This document shows, one piece after another, positions 16,351 to 25,373 of a stretch of 64,000 nt of DNA. The notes under the pieces were generated by a model. That model saw only the letters and a program-made list of their open reading frames with translations, was not told the DNA's origin and ran no database searches. The stretch covers positions 930,001 to 994,000 of the forward strand of contig JBMNNB010000001.1 in NCBI GenBank assembly GCA_050953725.1. Direction: 5' to 3'. This DNA comes from DTU053 sp012520115 (GTDB taxonomy: Bacteria > Bacillota > Clostridia > Oscillospirales > Acutalibacteraceae). Positions within the stretch are counted from its first letter, which is position 1; every line of letters starts with the position of its first letter. The translations under genes were made by a program, and so were the position numbers.

Positions 16351-17379
16351 TTAGACAGGTCTGCCGAACCATGTAATAAGAATGGAAATAATTCCGCCGA
16401 TTGCGCCGATAAGACTGAAAACCTTTACTATTTTTACTTCCTTCCAGCCGCTTTTTTCAAAATGGTGATGTATCGGGGCCATTTTGAAAATGCGCTTTCC
16501 GCCGGTCAACTTGAAATAGCCTATCTGAATAACATCCGATAGGAATTCGATTACATAGATAACGCCGACTGTCAGAATAAGCCACGGTGCGTCAAGGGCA
16601 TAGGCAATTGCAAGCACCATACCTCCGAGGAACAGTGCGCCCACATCGCCCATCATGACCTTTGCAGGGTGCCAGTTCCAGATAAGATAGCCGATAAGCG
16701 CGCCGAAAAGTGCGCTTGAAATGAGGCTTACGCCGAACATATTTCTGAAGACTGCAATTACCGCAAAGCTGACACAGGCAACTGCAGTGACGGAGGCGCA
16801 AAGGCCGTCTATTCCGTCTGTAAAGTTTACTGCGTTTACGGTGCAGTAAATCGCAATCACGCCGATTATCCAGTAGAAAATGCCTATATCCCTGACTCCA
16901 ACAAAGGGTATAAACACATAGGTAGCTCCCGCAGTGCTGAGGGTATAGAGATATAAGCCCATTATGGCGACTTCGGCAATGCTCTTTTGCATTATGGTAA
17001 GGCCTAAGTTTCTGCCGCGCTTTACTTTAACATAGTCATCGGCAAAGCCTACAAGTCCGAAGGCAATGGCCATAAGCAGGCCGCCGTAAATCTTTATTTT
17101 CATTGAGGCGGGGACAAGTGAATCGCCTGCAATAATATCGATACCTCTGAGCTTATAAGTAAGTATTGTAACCGCCAAGGAGGAAATTATTCCCGCAATA
17201 AACAGGATTCCGCCCATGGTAGGAGTGCCCTGCTTTTTCTTATGCCAGGCCGGGCCGATATCAAGAATGGTCTGACCGAATTTAAGCTTGTGCAGCCACG
17301 GGATTACTACATAGCCCAGCGCATAAGATACGCCGAAGCCTATAACCACCGAGAGTATTATTGCAAACCAGTTATTCAT
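16351..17379 (-). CDS. mraY: Phospho-N-acetylmuramoyl-pentapeptide transferase
   Basis: A 342-residue integral membrane enzyme that transfers phospho-MurNAc-pentapeptide to undecaprenyl phosphate to form lipid I. Conserved elements are KKQGTPTMGGI, the Asp-Asp pair FADDYVKVKRGRNLGL, NAVNFTDGIDGL, MMGDVGALFLGG and the C-terminal APIHHHFEKSGWKE. About ten hydrophobic segments are visible. AAAGGACAGGATATA precedes the ATG. It starts 30 bases after murF. Confidence 0.97.
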   Translation of the reverse strand: MNNWFAIILSVVIGFGVSYALGYVVIPWLHKLKFGQTILDIGPAWHKKKQGTPTMGGILFIAGIISSLAVTILTYKLRGIDIIAGDSLVPASMKIKIYGGLLMAIAFGLVGFADDYVKVKRGRNLGLTIMQKSIAEVAIMGLYLYTLSTAGATYVFIPFVGVRDIGIFYWIIGVIAIYCTVNAVNFTDGIDGLCASVTAVACVSFAVIAVFRNMFGVSLISSALFGALIGYLIWNWHPAKVMMGDVGALFLGGMVLAIAYALDAPWLILTVGVIYVIEFLSDVIQIGYFKLTGGKRIFKMAPIHHHFEKSGWKEVKIVKVFSLIGAIGGIISILITWFGRPV

Positions 17380-17409
17380 TATATCCTGTCCTTTCAGGGC
17401 ATATATCTA

Positions 17410-18762
17410 CTATTCGCCGAGCATTTCATATAGCTTATTCATAGCAGTTTCAAGCTTCATTCCCCTGCTGCCTTTGAACAGCACGCCGTCGTTGGGTTTG
17501 ACGGTTTCAAACAGCTTCTTTGCAAGGCTGTCATGGTCATTAAAGGAATAGACCTCTTTTAAGCCGAGTTCTTTGGCTTTTTCAGCAGTATGCCGTGTCA
17601 TTTCGCCGTAGGTAAGCAAAATGTCAACATTATTGTTTACCGCAGCTTCGCCGATAAGTGCGTGGGACTTCTCTGCTATATCGCCCAGCTCCAGCATATC
17701 TCCGAGAACGGCGATTCTTCGTTTAACGGGCAGATTTTTAAGCACACTAAGAGCTGCATTGACCGAATCGGGGCTTGCGTTGTAACAGTCCTCTATAAAG
17801 GTTATCCCCTTTACAACATTAATGCGCTGACGCATACCGCTTGGAGTGTAAAGGCAAAGAGCATTACACATGTCATTAAGATGAATATCAAAGGCGGCAC
17901 CTGCGCCGAGGGCTAAGAGGGAGTTCATTATATTATGTCTGCCTGCCACGGGCAGCTTTACATGCCCCTTATGCCCTAAGACATATACATCAAATTCACT
18001 GCCTTCAGCCGATTCGATTATGTTTTCTGCATATACGTCTGCCTCTTGCTCCAATGAGCACTTTATAAGCCTGAAGCCTTGTATATCGGCGCCTGAGAGC
18101 ATATCGTTGTCCGCATTTATGATAAGGGGGCTGCCCGTCTTCATGCCTTCGAGGATTTCAAGCTTGGCTTTAAGAATGTTCTCCCTTGAGCCGAGGTTTT
18201 CTATATGGGTTATGCCCACATTCGTTATTATTGCTGCATCCGGGGCGGCGATTCTTGTGAGGAGCGAAATTTCTCCGCTGTGATTCATGCCCATTTCGAC
18301 GATTGCGGCATCGTGACAAGGTTCAATGCTTAACAGAGTTGCAGGGACGCCCACATCATTATTCAGGTTTCCCTGAGTTTTATATGTTTCATATTTTGCC
18401 GAAAAGCACAGGGCTGTCAGGTCCTTTGTTGTGGTTTTACCGACGCTGCCTGTAATGCCTATGACCTTTACGCCTGTTTTAACTCTGTAATACGCTGCGA
18501 GACTCTGATAAGCCGTTTTAGTGTTCTGCACAAGGATATACGGAACGTTGACAGGCGGTACGGCTTTACACATAACGGCTGCTGCGCCGGACTTAACTGC
18601 CGATTCTATAAACTTGTGCCCGTCAAAGTTTTCTCCCTCAAGGGCGACAAACAGACCGCCTGAAAGGGGCTTTCTGCTGTCTGTGAAAACTCCGCTTATC
18701 TCAATATCCGTTGAAGCATAGCCTCCTACGGCCTTTGCTATTTCCTGTGTGCTCAGCTTCAT
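17410..18762 (-). CDS. murF: UDP-MurNAc-tripeptide D-alanyl-D-alanine ligase
   Basis: A 450-residue ATP-dependent Mur ligase that adds D-Ala-D-Ala to the UDP-MurNAc tripeptide in the cytoplasm. The P-loop GITGSVGKTTTKDL, the NNDVGVPATLL and EMGMNHSGEI motifs and a C-terminal LGDMLELG identify MurF rather than MurC/D/E. The start ATG at 18762 follows GGAGGCAAATTG; a TTG one codon earlier is in frame but less likely. It lies 64 bases after murE. Confidence 0.96.
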   Translation of the reverse strand: MKLSTQEIAKAVGGYASTDIEISGVFTDSRKPLSGGLFVALEGENFDGHKFIESAVKSGAAAVMCKAVPPVNVPYILVQNTKTAYQSLAAYYRVKTGVKVIGITGSVGKTTTKDLTALCFSAKYETYKTQGNLNNDVGVPATLLSIEPCHDAAIVEMGMNHSGEISLLTRIAAPDAAIITNVGITHIENLGSRENILKAKLEILEGMKTGSPLIINADNDMLSGADIQGFRLIKCSLEQEADVYAENIIESAEGSEFDVYVLGHKGHVKLPVAGRHNIMNSLLALGAGAAFDIHLNDMCNALCLYTPSGMRQRINVVKGITFIEDCYNASPDSVNAALSVLKNLPVKRRIAVLGDMLELGDIAEKSHALIGEAAVNNNVDILLTYGEMTRHTAEKAKELGLKEVYSFNDHDSLAKKLFETVKPNDGVLFKGSRGMKLETAMNKLYEMLGE

Positions 18763-18826
18763 CAATTTGCCTCCAGTGCATTACAATAAAACATATATTA
18801 GCATAAAACCATAAAACTTCAAGCTT

Positions 18827-20260
18827 TTATTTGCCGCCGAGCAATTCTTTTACAACCTCACGCTCATCATAATGGATGGTTTTATCCTTTAATATCTGAT
18901 AGGTCTCCTGACCCTTGCCCGCAAGCAGGACTATGTCCCCTGCCCTTGCTTCATTTAAGGCAAGCTCAGTTGCCTTTCTGCGGTCGGGCTCGACTATGAC
19001 CTTTGCCTTTGAGTTTGTTATGCCTGCAAGAATATCTTCTATTATTTTTTCCGGGTCTTCGGTTCTCGGATTGTCGGAGGTAACGACCGCAACATCCGAA
19101 AGCTGGCTTACCACATCGCCCATTATAGGCCGCTTGGTTCTGTCTCTGTCGCCGCCGCAGCCGAAGAGGGTTATTATTCTGCCTTCGGCAATCTGCCTGA
19201 GTGCGGTTATGACATTGATAAGTCCGTCGGGGGTATGGGCGTAGTCGATTATGACAGTGTAGTCCGTATTTGTCGGGACAATTTCAACCCGTCCCTTTAC
19301 GCCCTCGGCCTTTTCCAAGGCATCAAGAACATCTTTAAGGCTGAAGCCCATTTCTATTAATGTAACAGCCGCAGCCATTGAGTTGTAAACCGAGAACTTG
19401 CCGGGGATACCTATATGCACCCTGCCGATATCGCCTTTAGTAACAAGCTCATATTCAACAAAGCTCTGACGGTACTGAATATTCTTCGCAGTATAGTCTG
19501 CGGCATCGTTCTCAATTGAAAAGCTGACCGCCCTTGACTTAATACCTTCAATCATGTCCTTATGATAGCTGTCGTCCATATTTACGATTGCAAGCTCTGA
19601 CATGGAAAACAGCTTTTTCTTTGCGTCCCTGTAAGCTTCAAACGTGTGGTGATAATCAAGGTGGTCCTGGGTTAAGTTAGTGAACACTCCGGTCACAAAA
19701 TTGCAGCCCGCCACTCTCTCCTGGGCGAGTGCCTGAGAAGAGACCTCCATTACGCAGTATTCGCAGTTTTCGTCCGCCATCTGCCTGAACAGCTCCTGAA
19801 GCTGAAACGGCTCGGGAGTGGTCAGCTCTGCAGGGAGTTCAGTGTCTCCTATCATATTCTTAACGGTGCCTATAAGGCCTGCCTTTATGCCGAGCTTTTC
19901 CAAGACGGACTTTATAAGAATTGCCGTTGTGGACTTACCGTTTGTGCCTGTAATGCCTATAAGCTTAAACTCACGGGAGGGATTATTAAAGAAGGCCGAG
20001 CACATAAGCGAATATGCTTTTCTTGTATTGTCCGTAATGACCTGCTGCTTTAGTCCTAAATCTCTTTCGACTATGACCGCAGCAGCCCCGTCCTCAATAG
20101 CCTTTGCGGCGGCGCTGTGTCCGTCAAACTTATTGCCCTTGATACAGACAAAGACGCAGCCCTTTGTTATCTTCGACGAGTTATCGGTTATATCGGTAAT
20201 ATCCGTATCTTCAAAAGCGGATAGTACATTGACTTCTTTAAGTAATTCGGATAGCTTCAA
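18827..20260 (-). CDS. murE: UDP-MurNAc-L-Ala-D-Glu ligase for the third residue
   Basis: A 477-residue Mur ligase with the P-loop GITGTNGKSTTAIL, an EVSSQALAQERV motif, and the late DNPRTEDPEKII motif. In MurE the DNPR segment is the signature of the meso-diaminopimelate-specific enzyme, as Lys-specific forms carry a different sequence, so the cell wall probably contains meso-DAP. That is family knowledge applied to a visible motif. The start is TTG at 20260 with AGGAGGG upstream. It starts 21 bases past spoVD. Confidence 0.96.
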   Translation of the reverse strand: MKLSELLKEVNVLSAFEDTDITDITDNSSKITKGCVFVCIKGNKFDGHSAAAKAIEDGAAAVIVERDLGLKQQVITDNTRKAYSLMCSAFFNNPSREFKLIGITGTNGKSTTAILIKSVLEKLGIKAGLIGTVKNMIGDTELPAELTTPEPFQLQELFRQMADENCEYCVMEVSSQALAQERVAGCNFVTGVFTNLTQDHLDYHHTFEAYRDAKKKLFSMSELAIVNMDDSYHKDMIEGIKSRAVSFSIENDAADYTAKNIQYRQSFVEYELVTKGDIGRVHIGIPGKFSVYNSMAAAVTLIEMGFSLKDVLDALEKAEGVKGRVEIVPTNTDYTVIIDYAHTPDGLINVITALRQIAEGRIITLFGCGGDRDRTKRPIMGDVVSQLSDVAVVTSDNPRTEDPEKIIEDILAGITNSKAKVIVEPDRRKATELALNEARAGDIVLLAGKGQETYQILKDKTIHYDEREVVKELLGGK

Positions 20261-20281
20261 TTTATTCCCTCCTATGCTTTG

Positions 20282-22501
20282 CTATTCATTCGAGTCGGCA
20301 ACATCGACATTTGACTTGAAGTACACTGTAACAACAGTGCCGAGAGGTACCTTTTCACCCGCTGCGATGCTCTGCCTGTAAGCGAAAACCTCTCCGCTGT
20401 TTAATGAGCTGCCGGCAATTTTAACATTCAGGCCGTTATTTATGGCTGCCTTGTTAGCTGCGGAAACCGTCATTCCCTTAAAGTCGGGGACGACTGCCTC
20501 CTGCGAGGTATTATTTGCTTCCGTGTAGAGGACCACAACGCCCTTCTTGGGGATGACCCTGTCGGCCTCGGGCGACTGGGCGATGACCGTATCGCCGCTG
20601 CCTATTACTCTTACCGTAAAGCCTGCCTGAGAAACCTGATTCTTAGCTTCGTTTATATTCTTAGAAACCACATTGGGAGCGTGGCTTACAAGAAGGCTGA
20701 GTTCTGTATCGGAGTATGACGGCTCGATGTTGAGGTACGGCAGAACCTGGTCAAAGACCTCGCCTGCTACGGGAGCTGCAACTCCGCCGCCGCCGTGCTC
20801 GCCGACGGGCTCATCGACGGCTATGAGGACTGCTATCTGCGGGTCGTTTGCCGGAGCGAAGCCGACGAAGGATGCAACATAGGCTCCCTCTTTGCCGAGC
20901 TTCTGCGAAGTACCGGTTTTGCCCGCCACATGGTAGCCCGCCACATAGGCGTTTTTACCTGTACCGGTCTTAACAACATCCTCTAAGTATCCTCTGAGTA
21001 CAGAGGCGGTTTTTTCTGATATAACCTGACGCTTAACCGTGGGAGTGAATTCTCTTACAACCTTGCCCTCTGCGTCGATTTCCTTTGCAACCACATAGGG
21101 CTGCATGAGCTTGCCGCCGTTGGCAACTGCCGAAATGGCGGTAATCATCTGAATCGGCGTGACCTGGAATGACTGACCGAAGGCATAGCTTGAAAGCTGC
21201 GATATTCCGAAGCCCTTTTTGGAGTGGTAGGTTACTCCTTCTGCGGGTGCTGCCTCGCCGGGCAGGTCGATGCCCGTCTTTTCGGTAAGGCCGAAGGCCT
21301 CGAAGTACTCATAATACTTTTCGGTGCCTACTAATTTTGCAATTGTAACTGCAAAGGGGTTGCAGGAGTTTTTAAGCAGGTCGGGCAGCCTTTGCGGGCC
21401 GTGACCGCCGTGCTTCCAACACCTGATAATTCTGTCCGCAACCGCTATGGAGCCGGTGCAGGTGTAGCCGAAATTGCCGTTTACAAGCCCCTCTTCAAGA
21501 GCCGATGCCACGGTGATTACCTTAAATACGGAGCCTGGCTCATAGCTGTCGCTTATGGTCCTGTTGCGCCATTGAGCGTACTTTGCATTCAGGAGGGCTT
21601 TGCTCTTTTCCTCCTCGTTTTCTATTTTCTCTATTTCCTGTTTTACCTTTTCATCTAATATTATATCCGGATTATTCGGGTCAAAGTCGGGCAGGTTTGC
21701 CATTGCGAGAATAGCGCTGGTTTTGACATCCATTACAATGCCGTAGACATTCTTGGCGTTTGTTTCGCTTATGGAGTGATTCAGTGCGCTCTCAAGATAA
21801 TACTGGATTACTTCATCTATTGTAAGCACAAGATTTGTGCCGGGAATTGCGTCGTATGTGGATTCATACTGATTGGGCATGACCTCGAGCCTGCCGTCCT
21901 TAGCGGTAACTACCCTGCCGGCAGTGCCTGTCAGAGTGTCGTTATAAAGAAATTCAAGCCCTGCCCTGCCGATATCGTCTTTTCCGGTAAAGCCGAGTAC
22001 CGTTGCAGCAAAGCCCGAATAGGGATAGTATCTTTTTGTGTCCGGGTCGATATTTACGACTCCGGTTAGCTTGTTGTCCTTAATAAACTTCAGAACTTCC
22101 TCCATTACAGGCTTTTCGATCTGACCCCTTATAAGCTCATAGCCCACATGACTCCTGTCCGCCTTCTTCTTTACTGTTTCGGGGCTTACCTCAAGTATCT
22201 GTGAAAGCCCGTCAACTATAAGCTGCTTTGTGGCGTCGGTTTTTATCTTTGAAGGGTCTATGTAAACGAGCCAGACGGATGCGCTTTGAGCCAGCACCTT
22301 CATGTTTCTGTCGTATATGGTTCCACGCTGTGCTTTTATGACCGTATCGCTTAATTGCTGTGCCTCCGCCTTTGCCTTGTACTCCTCACCCTTGACGATC
22401 TGAAGATACGCAAGACGACCGCTTAAAGCAACAAAACCTGCAACTATAAAAAGTGCAAGTATTATTAGGCCTCTTGATGACAGGAGTTTCTGATTATTCA
22501 A
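20282..22501 (-). CDS. spoVD: SpoVD/FtsI-type class B penicillin-binding protein with PASTA domains
   Basis: A 739-residue transpeptidase. One N-terminal membrane helix (about 11-30) precedes a dimerisation domain (RGTIYDRN at 59-66) and the transpeptidase domain with catalytic Ser324 in EPGSVFK, KNSCNPF (SxN motif) and AGKTGTSQK (KTG motif). The C-terminus has two PASTA repeats, starting near PNVVSKNINEA and VVPDFKGMTV. The PASTA pair and the presence of sigG suggest SpoVD (spore cortex) or a shared vegetative PBP2b role; only one such gene lies in this cluster. Start is TTG at 22501 after AAGGAG with a rather long spacer. Confidence 0.93.
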   Translation of the reverse strand: MNNQKLLSSRGLIILALFIVAGFVALSGRLAYLQIVKGEEYKAKAEAQQLSDTVIKAQRGTIYDRNMKVLAQSASVWLVYIDPSKIKTDATKQLIVDGLSQILEVSPETVKKKADRSHVGYELIRGQIEKPVMEEVLKFIKDNKLTGVVNIDPDTKRYYPYSGFAATVLGFTGKDDIGRAGLEFLYNDTLTGTAGRVVTAKDGRLEVMPNQYESTYDAIPGTNLVLTIDEVIQYYLESALNHSISETNAKNVYGIVMDVKTSAILAMANLPDFDPNNPDIILDEKVKQEIEKIENEEEKSKALLNAKYAQWRNRTISDSYEPGSVFKVITVASALEEGLVNGNFGYTCTGSIAVADRIIRCWKHGGHGPQRLPDLLKNSCNPFAVTIAKLVGTEKYYEYFEAFGLTEKTGIDLPGEAAPAEGVTYHSKKGFGISQLSSYAFGQSFQVTPIQMITAISAVANGGKLMQPYVVAKEIDAEGKVVREFTPTVKRQVISEKTASVLRGYLEDVVKTGTGKNAYVAGYHVAGKTGTSQKLGKEGAYVASFVGFAPANDPQIAVLIAVDEPVGEHGGGGVAAPVAGEVFDQVLPYLNIEPSYSDTELSLLVSHAPNVVSKNINEAKNQVSQAGFTVRVIGSGDTVIAQSPEADRVIPKKGVVVLYTEANNTSQEAVVPDFKGMTVSAANKAAINNGLNVKIAGSSLNSGEVFAYRQSIAAGEKVPLGTVVTVYFKSNVDVADSNE

Positions 22502-22615
22502 AAATGCACACTCTCCTTATAAGCAACCTCCACCGAAGGCTTTACGCTTTCGGCAGAGGTTATTTTCATTTATCAATGCAAGTTGAACAACCCCTGCATT
22601 ATTATTATTGAAGAA

Positions 22616-23161
22616 TTAAAAAATATATGCCAAAAGCTGACGCAAAATTGAAGGTTCTTCCTTGACTTCCTTGCCGCCTGACACTACAACCTCGTCGCCC
22701 TTGGACAGATTGATATAGGACTCCCTGCCCGGCTCAAGCTTCATCATGCCGAGCACATTCTCTGCATACTCGTCGACATTCTTAACAGAGACAATTGAGT
22801 CGATTGACATCTGCAGTCTGACTGCCTCGCTTTTTTCCACAGCAAGCTTTTCCTCGATTTTGGTAATCTCTCTTGTGGTCTCATCGAGCCTTACATTGCA
22901 GTAAATCTTTATGGACAGCATTGTGAACAAAACCGCCATAACCGCTAAGACCTTTGCGCCCTTTTGCATATTGGTGCGCATCTGCTTCTTTACTTCAAGC
23001 CTCGGGTCGGTCTTTTTCTGCACCTTAGGCTGCACTTTAAGGTCAGGCTTCTTTACCTTTTGCTGCGGAGCCTTCTTGGGGGCTGCACTACTGTTCACTT
23101 TTCTCTCATATGGCTCAAACAATGAAAAATCATATGCTTCTGTTCCATAATATGAAGGCAT
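22616..23161 (-). CDS. ftsL: FtsL-like septum formation protein
   Basis: A 181-residue bitopic protein. Its long cytoplasmic N-terminus is rich in Lys, Pro and Gln (about residues 20-70), followed by one membrane helix (about 74-92) and an extracellular coiled coil (ITKIEEKLAVEKSEAVRLQM). This layout, and its position between rsmH and spoVD, fits FtsL, which with DivIC and DivIB activates FtsW-PBP2 at the septum. Sequence conservation in this family is poor, so context carries weight. AGAGGGACTGACA precedes the ATG. The 114 bases to spoVD hold a weak inverted repeat around 22535-22565. Confidence 0.8.
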   Translation of the reverse strand: MPSYYGTEAYDFSLFEPYERKVNSSAAPKKAPQQKVKKPDLKVQPKVQKKTDPRLEVKKQMRTNMQKGAKVLAVMAVLFTMLSIKIYCNVRLDETTREITKIEEKLAVEKSEAVRLQMSIDSIVSVKNVDEYAENVLGMMKLEPGRESYINLSKGDEVVVSGGKEVKEEPSILRQLLAYIF

Positions 23162-23188
23162 TGTCAGTCCCTCTTTCTTTGAATTTGC

Positions 23189-24121
23189 TTATTTAATCGG
23201 CAGTTTTCTGACCGCTCTTAATCTTGCGCTTCGACTTCTGTTGTTTTCTTCGGTTTCTTCTTCGCCCGGCTCTACGGACTTAAAGGGCAGCTCCCCTCTC
23301 GGAGTTTTGCCGCACACGCATACGGGGAAATCCTTGGGGCACTCGCAGCCCTTGCAGAACTCGCTGAACTTCTGCTTTACGATTCTGTCCTCAAGGGAGT
23401 GGAAGGTTATTATCGCAAGCACTCCGTTTTCGTTTAAGACGCTGAACATATCCTCTATTGCACCGGGCAGCAGCTCAAGCTCCCCGTTTACTTCGATTCT
23501 GATTGCCTGAAAGGTTCGCCTTGCCGGGTGGCCGCCTTCTCTGCGGGCTCTGGCGGGAATGGAGATTTTTATGATTTCGGCAAGCTCTGCGGTGGTTTCA
23601 ATAGGCTTTTTTGCCCTTGCCCGGACGATGTTTGCGGCTATGCTTTTTGCAAACTTTTCTTCGCCGTATCTGAAAATAACCTGAGCCAGCTCTTTTTCAG
23701 AGTAGGTATTGACTACATCCCTTGCGGAGAGGCCGGACTTGTCCATTCGCATATCGAGCGGGGCGTCCTTGTGAAAGGAAAAGCCTCTTTCGTCCGTGTC
23801 GAGCTGAAATGAACTCACGCCCAAATCTGCAAGGATTCCGTCAACGCCGTCTATATTCAGCTCTGCAAGCACCGCTTTTATTTCCGAGAAGTTATTGTTT
23901 ACTATTGTAACTTTGCTGTCATCCTTAAAGCGTTCGGTCAGAACGGCAATTGCGTCCGGGTCACGGTCTATGGCAATTAATCTGCCGGACTTCAGCCTTT
24001 TCAGCATTTCGGCACTGTGTCCGCCGCCGCCTGCCGTGGCGTCCACATAGATGCCGTTTTCCTTAATCTGTAATGCGTCAACCGATTCGGTAAGCAGGAC
24101 TGATTTATGCTTGAATTCCAT
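23189..24121 (-). CDS. rsmH: 16S rRNA (cytosine-1402-N4) methyltransferase
   Basis: A 310-residue SAM-dependent methyltransferase (MraW) that methylates C1402 in the decoding centre of 16S rRNA. The N-terminal HKSVLLTESVDAL, SAM site DATAGGGGHSAEML, LADLGVSSFQLD, and C-terminal FHSLEDRIVKQKF with a following Cys cluster (CKGCECPKDFPVCVC) are classic for the family. It is conserved as the second gene of the dcw cluster. GAGGAAGCAA precedes the ATG; the gene starts 38 bases after mraZ. Confidence 0.97.
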   Translation of the reverse strand: MEFKHKSVLLTESVDALQIKENGIYVDATAGGGGHSAEMLKRLKSGRLIAIDRDPDAIAVLTERFKDDSKVTIVNNNFSEIKAVLAELNIDGVDGILADLGVSSFQLDTDERGFSFHKDAPLDMRMDKSGLSARDVVNTYSEKELAQVIFRYGEEKFAKSIAANIVRARAKKPIETTAELAEIIKISIPARARREGGHPARRTFQAIRIEVNGELELLPGAIEDMFSVLNENGVLAIITFHSLEDRIVKQKFSEFCKGCECPKDFPVCVCGKTPRGELPFKSVEPGEEETEENNRSRSARLRAVRKLPIK

Positions 24122-24159
24122 TTGCTTCCTCGCTTTACTCTGTCGACTATTGACAGCAA

Positions 24160-24588
24160 TTAATAGATAATTTCGGGATAAAGCTCGTCCTCGCTTAAAT
24201 CCTCAGAGGCGGGCATAGCCTCCTCGTTCCATCTGTCCATATCCCATATTTCAATTCGGTCTGTCATACCGAAGATCATTACGTCCTTTTTAAGTCCCGC
24301 ATGCTCTACAAGGAAGGGGCTTAATGTGATTCTGCCCTGCTTGTCCGGCTCGACGGTAAGCACGCCGTAGAACGCACGCCTTTGCCTTTTTCTTTCTTCC
24401 TTTGTGGAGGACTGACCCTTAATCTGATTTGCGATAGCTTCCCACTTTTCATTGGTGAACACGAAAAGGCAGCCGTCGGGGGCGGGATAGACTATGAAGG
24501 ATTCGCCGAGAGCTTCACGAAAGCGAGCGGGCATAAATATGCGGTTTTTAGCGTCTATCGTATGCTTAAAGTCGCCCTGAAAAAGCAT
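24160..24588 (-). CDS. mraZ: Transcriptional regulator MraZ
   Basis: A 142-residue protein with two AbrB-like swapped-hairpin repeats, the first GDFKHTIDAKNRIFMPARFRE and the second VEPDKQGRITLSPFLVEHAG. It forms rings that bind direct repeats at its own promoter and represses the dcw cluster. The start at 24588 is preferred over Met 24609, because GGGAGGATTGCAG lies right before it and the protein then begins MLFQGDFKHTID as in the family. It is the first gene of a 12-gene minus-strand cluster running to ftsZ. Confidence 0.96.
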   Translation of the reverse strand: MLFQGDFKHTIDAKNRIFMPARFREALGESFIVYPAPDGCLFVFTNEKWEAIANQIKGQSSTKEERKRQRRAFYGVLTVEPDKQGRITLSPFLVEHAGLKKDVMIFGMTDRIEIWDMDRWNEEAMPASEDLSEDELYPEIIY

Positions 24589-24670
24589 CTGCAATCCTCC
24601 CTTCATCAATAACTTAAAATCGAGTGAGATACGAGTTTATTGCCCCTATTTTAGTAATTTTTATACTTTT

Positions 24671-24690
24671 TTATCCACTTCGCCCCACTT
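24671..24690 (-). promoter_or_regulatory. MraZ-box direct repeats
   Basis: On the minus strand two decamers in tandem, AAGTGGGGCG and AAGTGGATAA, give TGGGN-type repeats with 10-base periodicity. This matches the known MraZ operator layout. They lie just after the -10 element, over the likely transcription start, about 80 bases before the mraZ ATG. Confidence 0.75.
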
Positions 24691-24697
24691 GCCTATC

Positions 24698-24726
24698 ATT
24701 ATATATTGTTGAAGCGTTAAATGCAA
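24698..24726 (-). promoter_or_regulatory. Promoter of the dcw cluster
   Basis: On the minus strand TTGCAT (24721-24726), a 17-base spacer and a consensus TATAAT (24698-24703) lie immediately upstream of the MraZ repeats. Confidence 0.8.
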
Positions 24727-24942
24727 GGCTTTTTATTCATTTTGGCTAAAAAAAATACCGCATTATTGTGCTCGAAAGAGCAACAAACCACAATATATAT
24801 GGTGTTTTTCAAGCAGAACAAAAAACGGGCAAATTTCTGGCGAATTTGCTCGAAAAATTTACTTCTTATTAATATATTGTGCAAACCGAGAACAAAATTC
24901 CCATTTTTTTGAAATTCTTGCCCTCTGATTGTCCTTAAAGTG

Positions 24943-24971
24943 TTGATTTATGAGGGGGCATGTGCTATCAT
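24943..24971 (+). promoter_or_regulatory. Promoter of the 40-residue small-protein gene
   Basis: TTGATT (24943-24948), 17 bases, TATCAT (24966-24971), 43 bases before the small gene's ATG. The stretch 24727-24942 between this and the divergent dcw promoter is very AT-rich and shows no gene. Confidence 0.55.
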
Positions 24972-25014
24972 TTTTATAGCTATATGGAGCTAACTTGAAA
25001 GCGAGGTGAATACA

Positions 25015-25137
25015 ATGGAGCAACTTAAGGAAATTCTCGAGAAGGTTGTACAATTCATCATCGACATGCTTTACAGCATGGGCATAGAGCTTGACTATGA
25101 CAAACTTTTCCCCACCCAACCCGCAGACGAAGATTAA
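25015..25137 (+). CDS. 40-residue amphipathic small protein
   Basis: ATG at 25015 gives 40 codons: MEQLKEILEKVVQFIIDMLY followed by SMGIELDYDKLFPTQPADED. A GCGAGGTGAATACA site precedes the start, a promoter lies 43 bases upstream and a strong terminator 25 bases downstream, so this is a complete one-gene unit. The first ~24 residues form a clear amphipathic helix with a Lys/Glu face and an Ile/Val/Leu/Phe face; the tail is acidic with Pro. I recognise no family. It could be a membrane-surface regulator, a small toxin-like peptide or a cell-envelope helper near the division cluster; none of these is shown. Confidence 0.68.
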   Translation: MEQLKEILEKVVQFIIDMLYSMGIELDYDKLFPTQPADED

Positions 25138-25161
25138 TTACTGAGCTTTTTGCTTAAAGGG

Positions 25162-25190
25162 GGATACAGAAAGCTGTATCCTCTTTTTTT
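25162..25190 (+). terminator. Terminator of the small-protein gene
   Basis: The perfect stem GGATACAG/CTGTATCC (25162-25169 with 25174-25181) with loop AAAG is followed by TCTTTTTTT. Confidence 0.92.
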
Positions 25191-25293
25191 GTCGTCTCGC
25201 CTTTAAAACTTTAGCTCAGTCCATGTTTATTTTTTTGCAAAAGCACTGGCAAATAATTTTGAAAATTCACATATGATTTAACAATAAAAGCTA

Positions 25294-25322
25294 TTGATTT
25301 ACAGAGAATAATGTGTTATTAT
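25294..25322 (+). promoter_or_regulatory. Promoter of tRNA-Pro
   Basis: TTGATT (25294-25299), 17 bases, TATTAT (25317-25322), about 50 bases before the tRNA. Confidence 0.6.
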
Positions 25323-25373
25323 TTCTTCCGCACGGTTTCGCCGAGCAGCTTACAATAAAATATTCGGTCGTTT

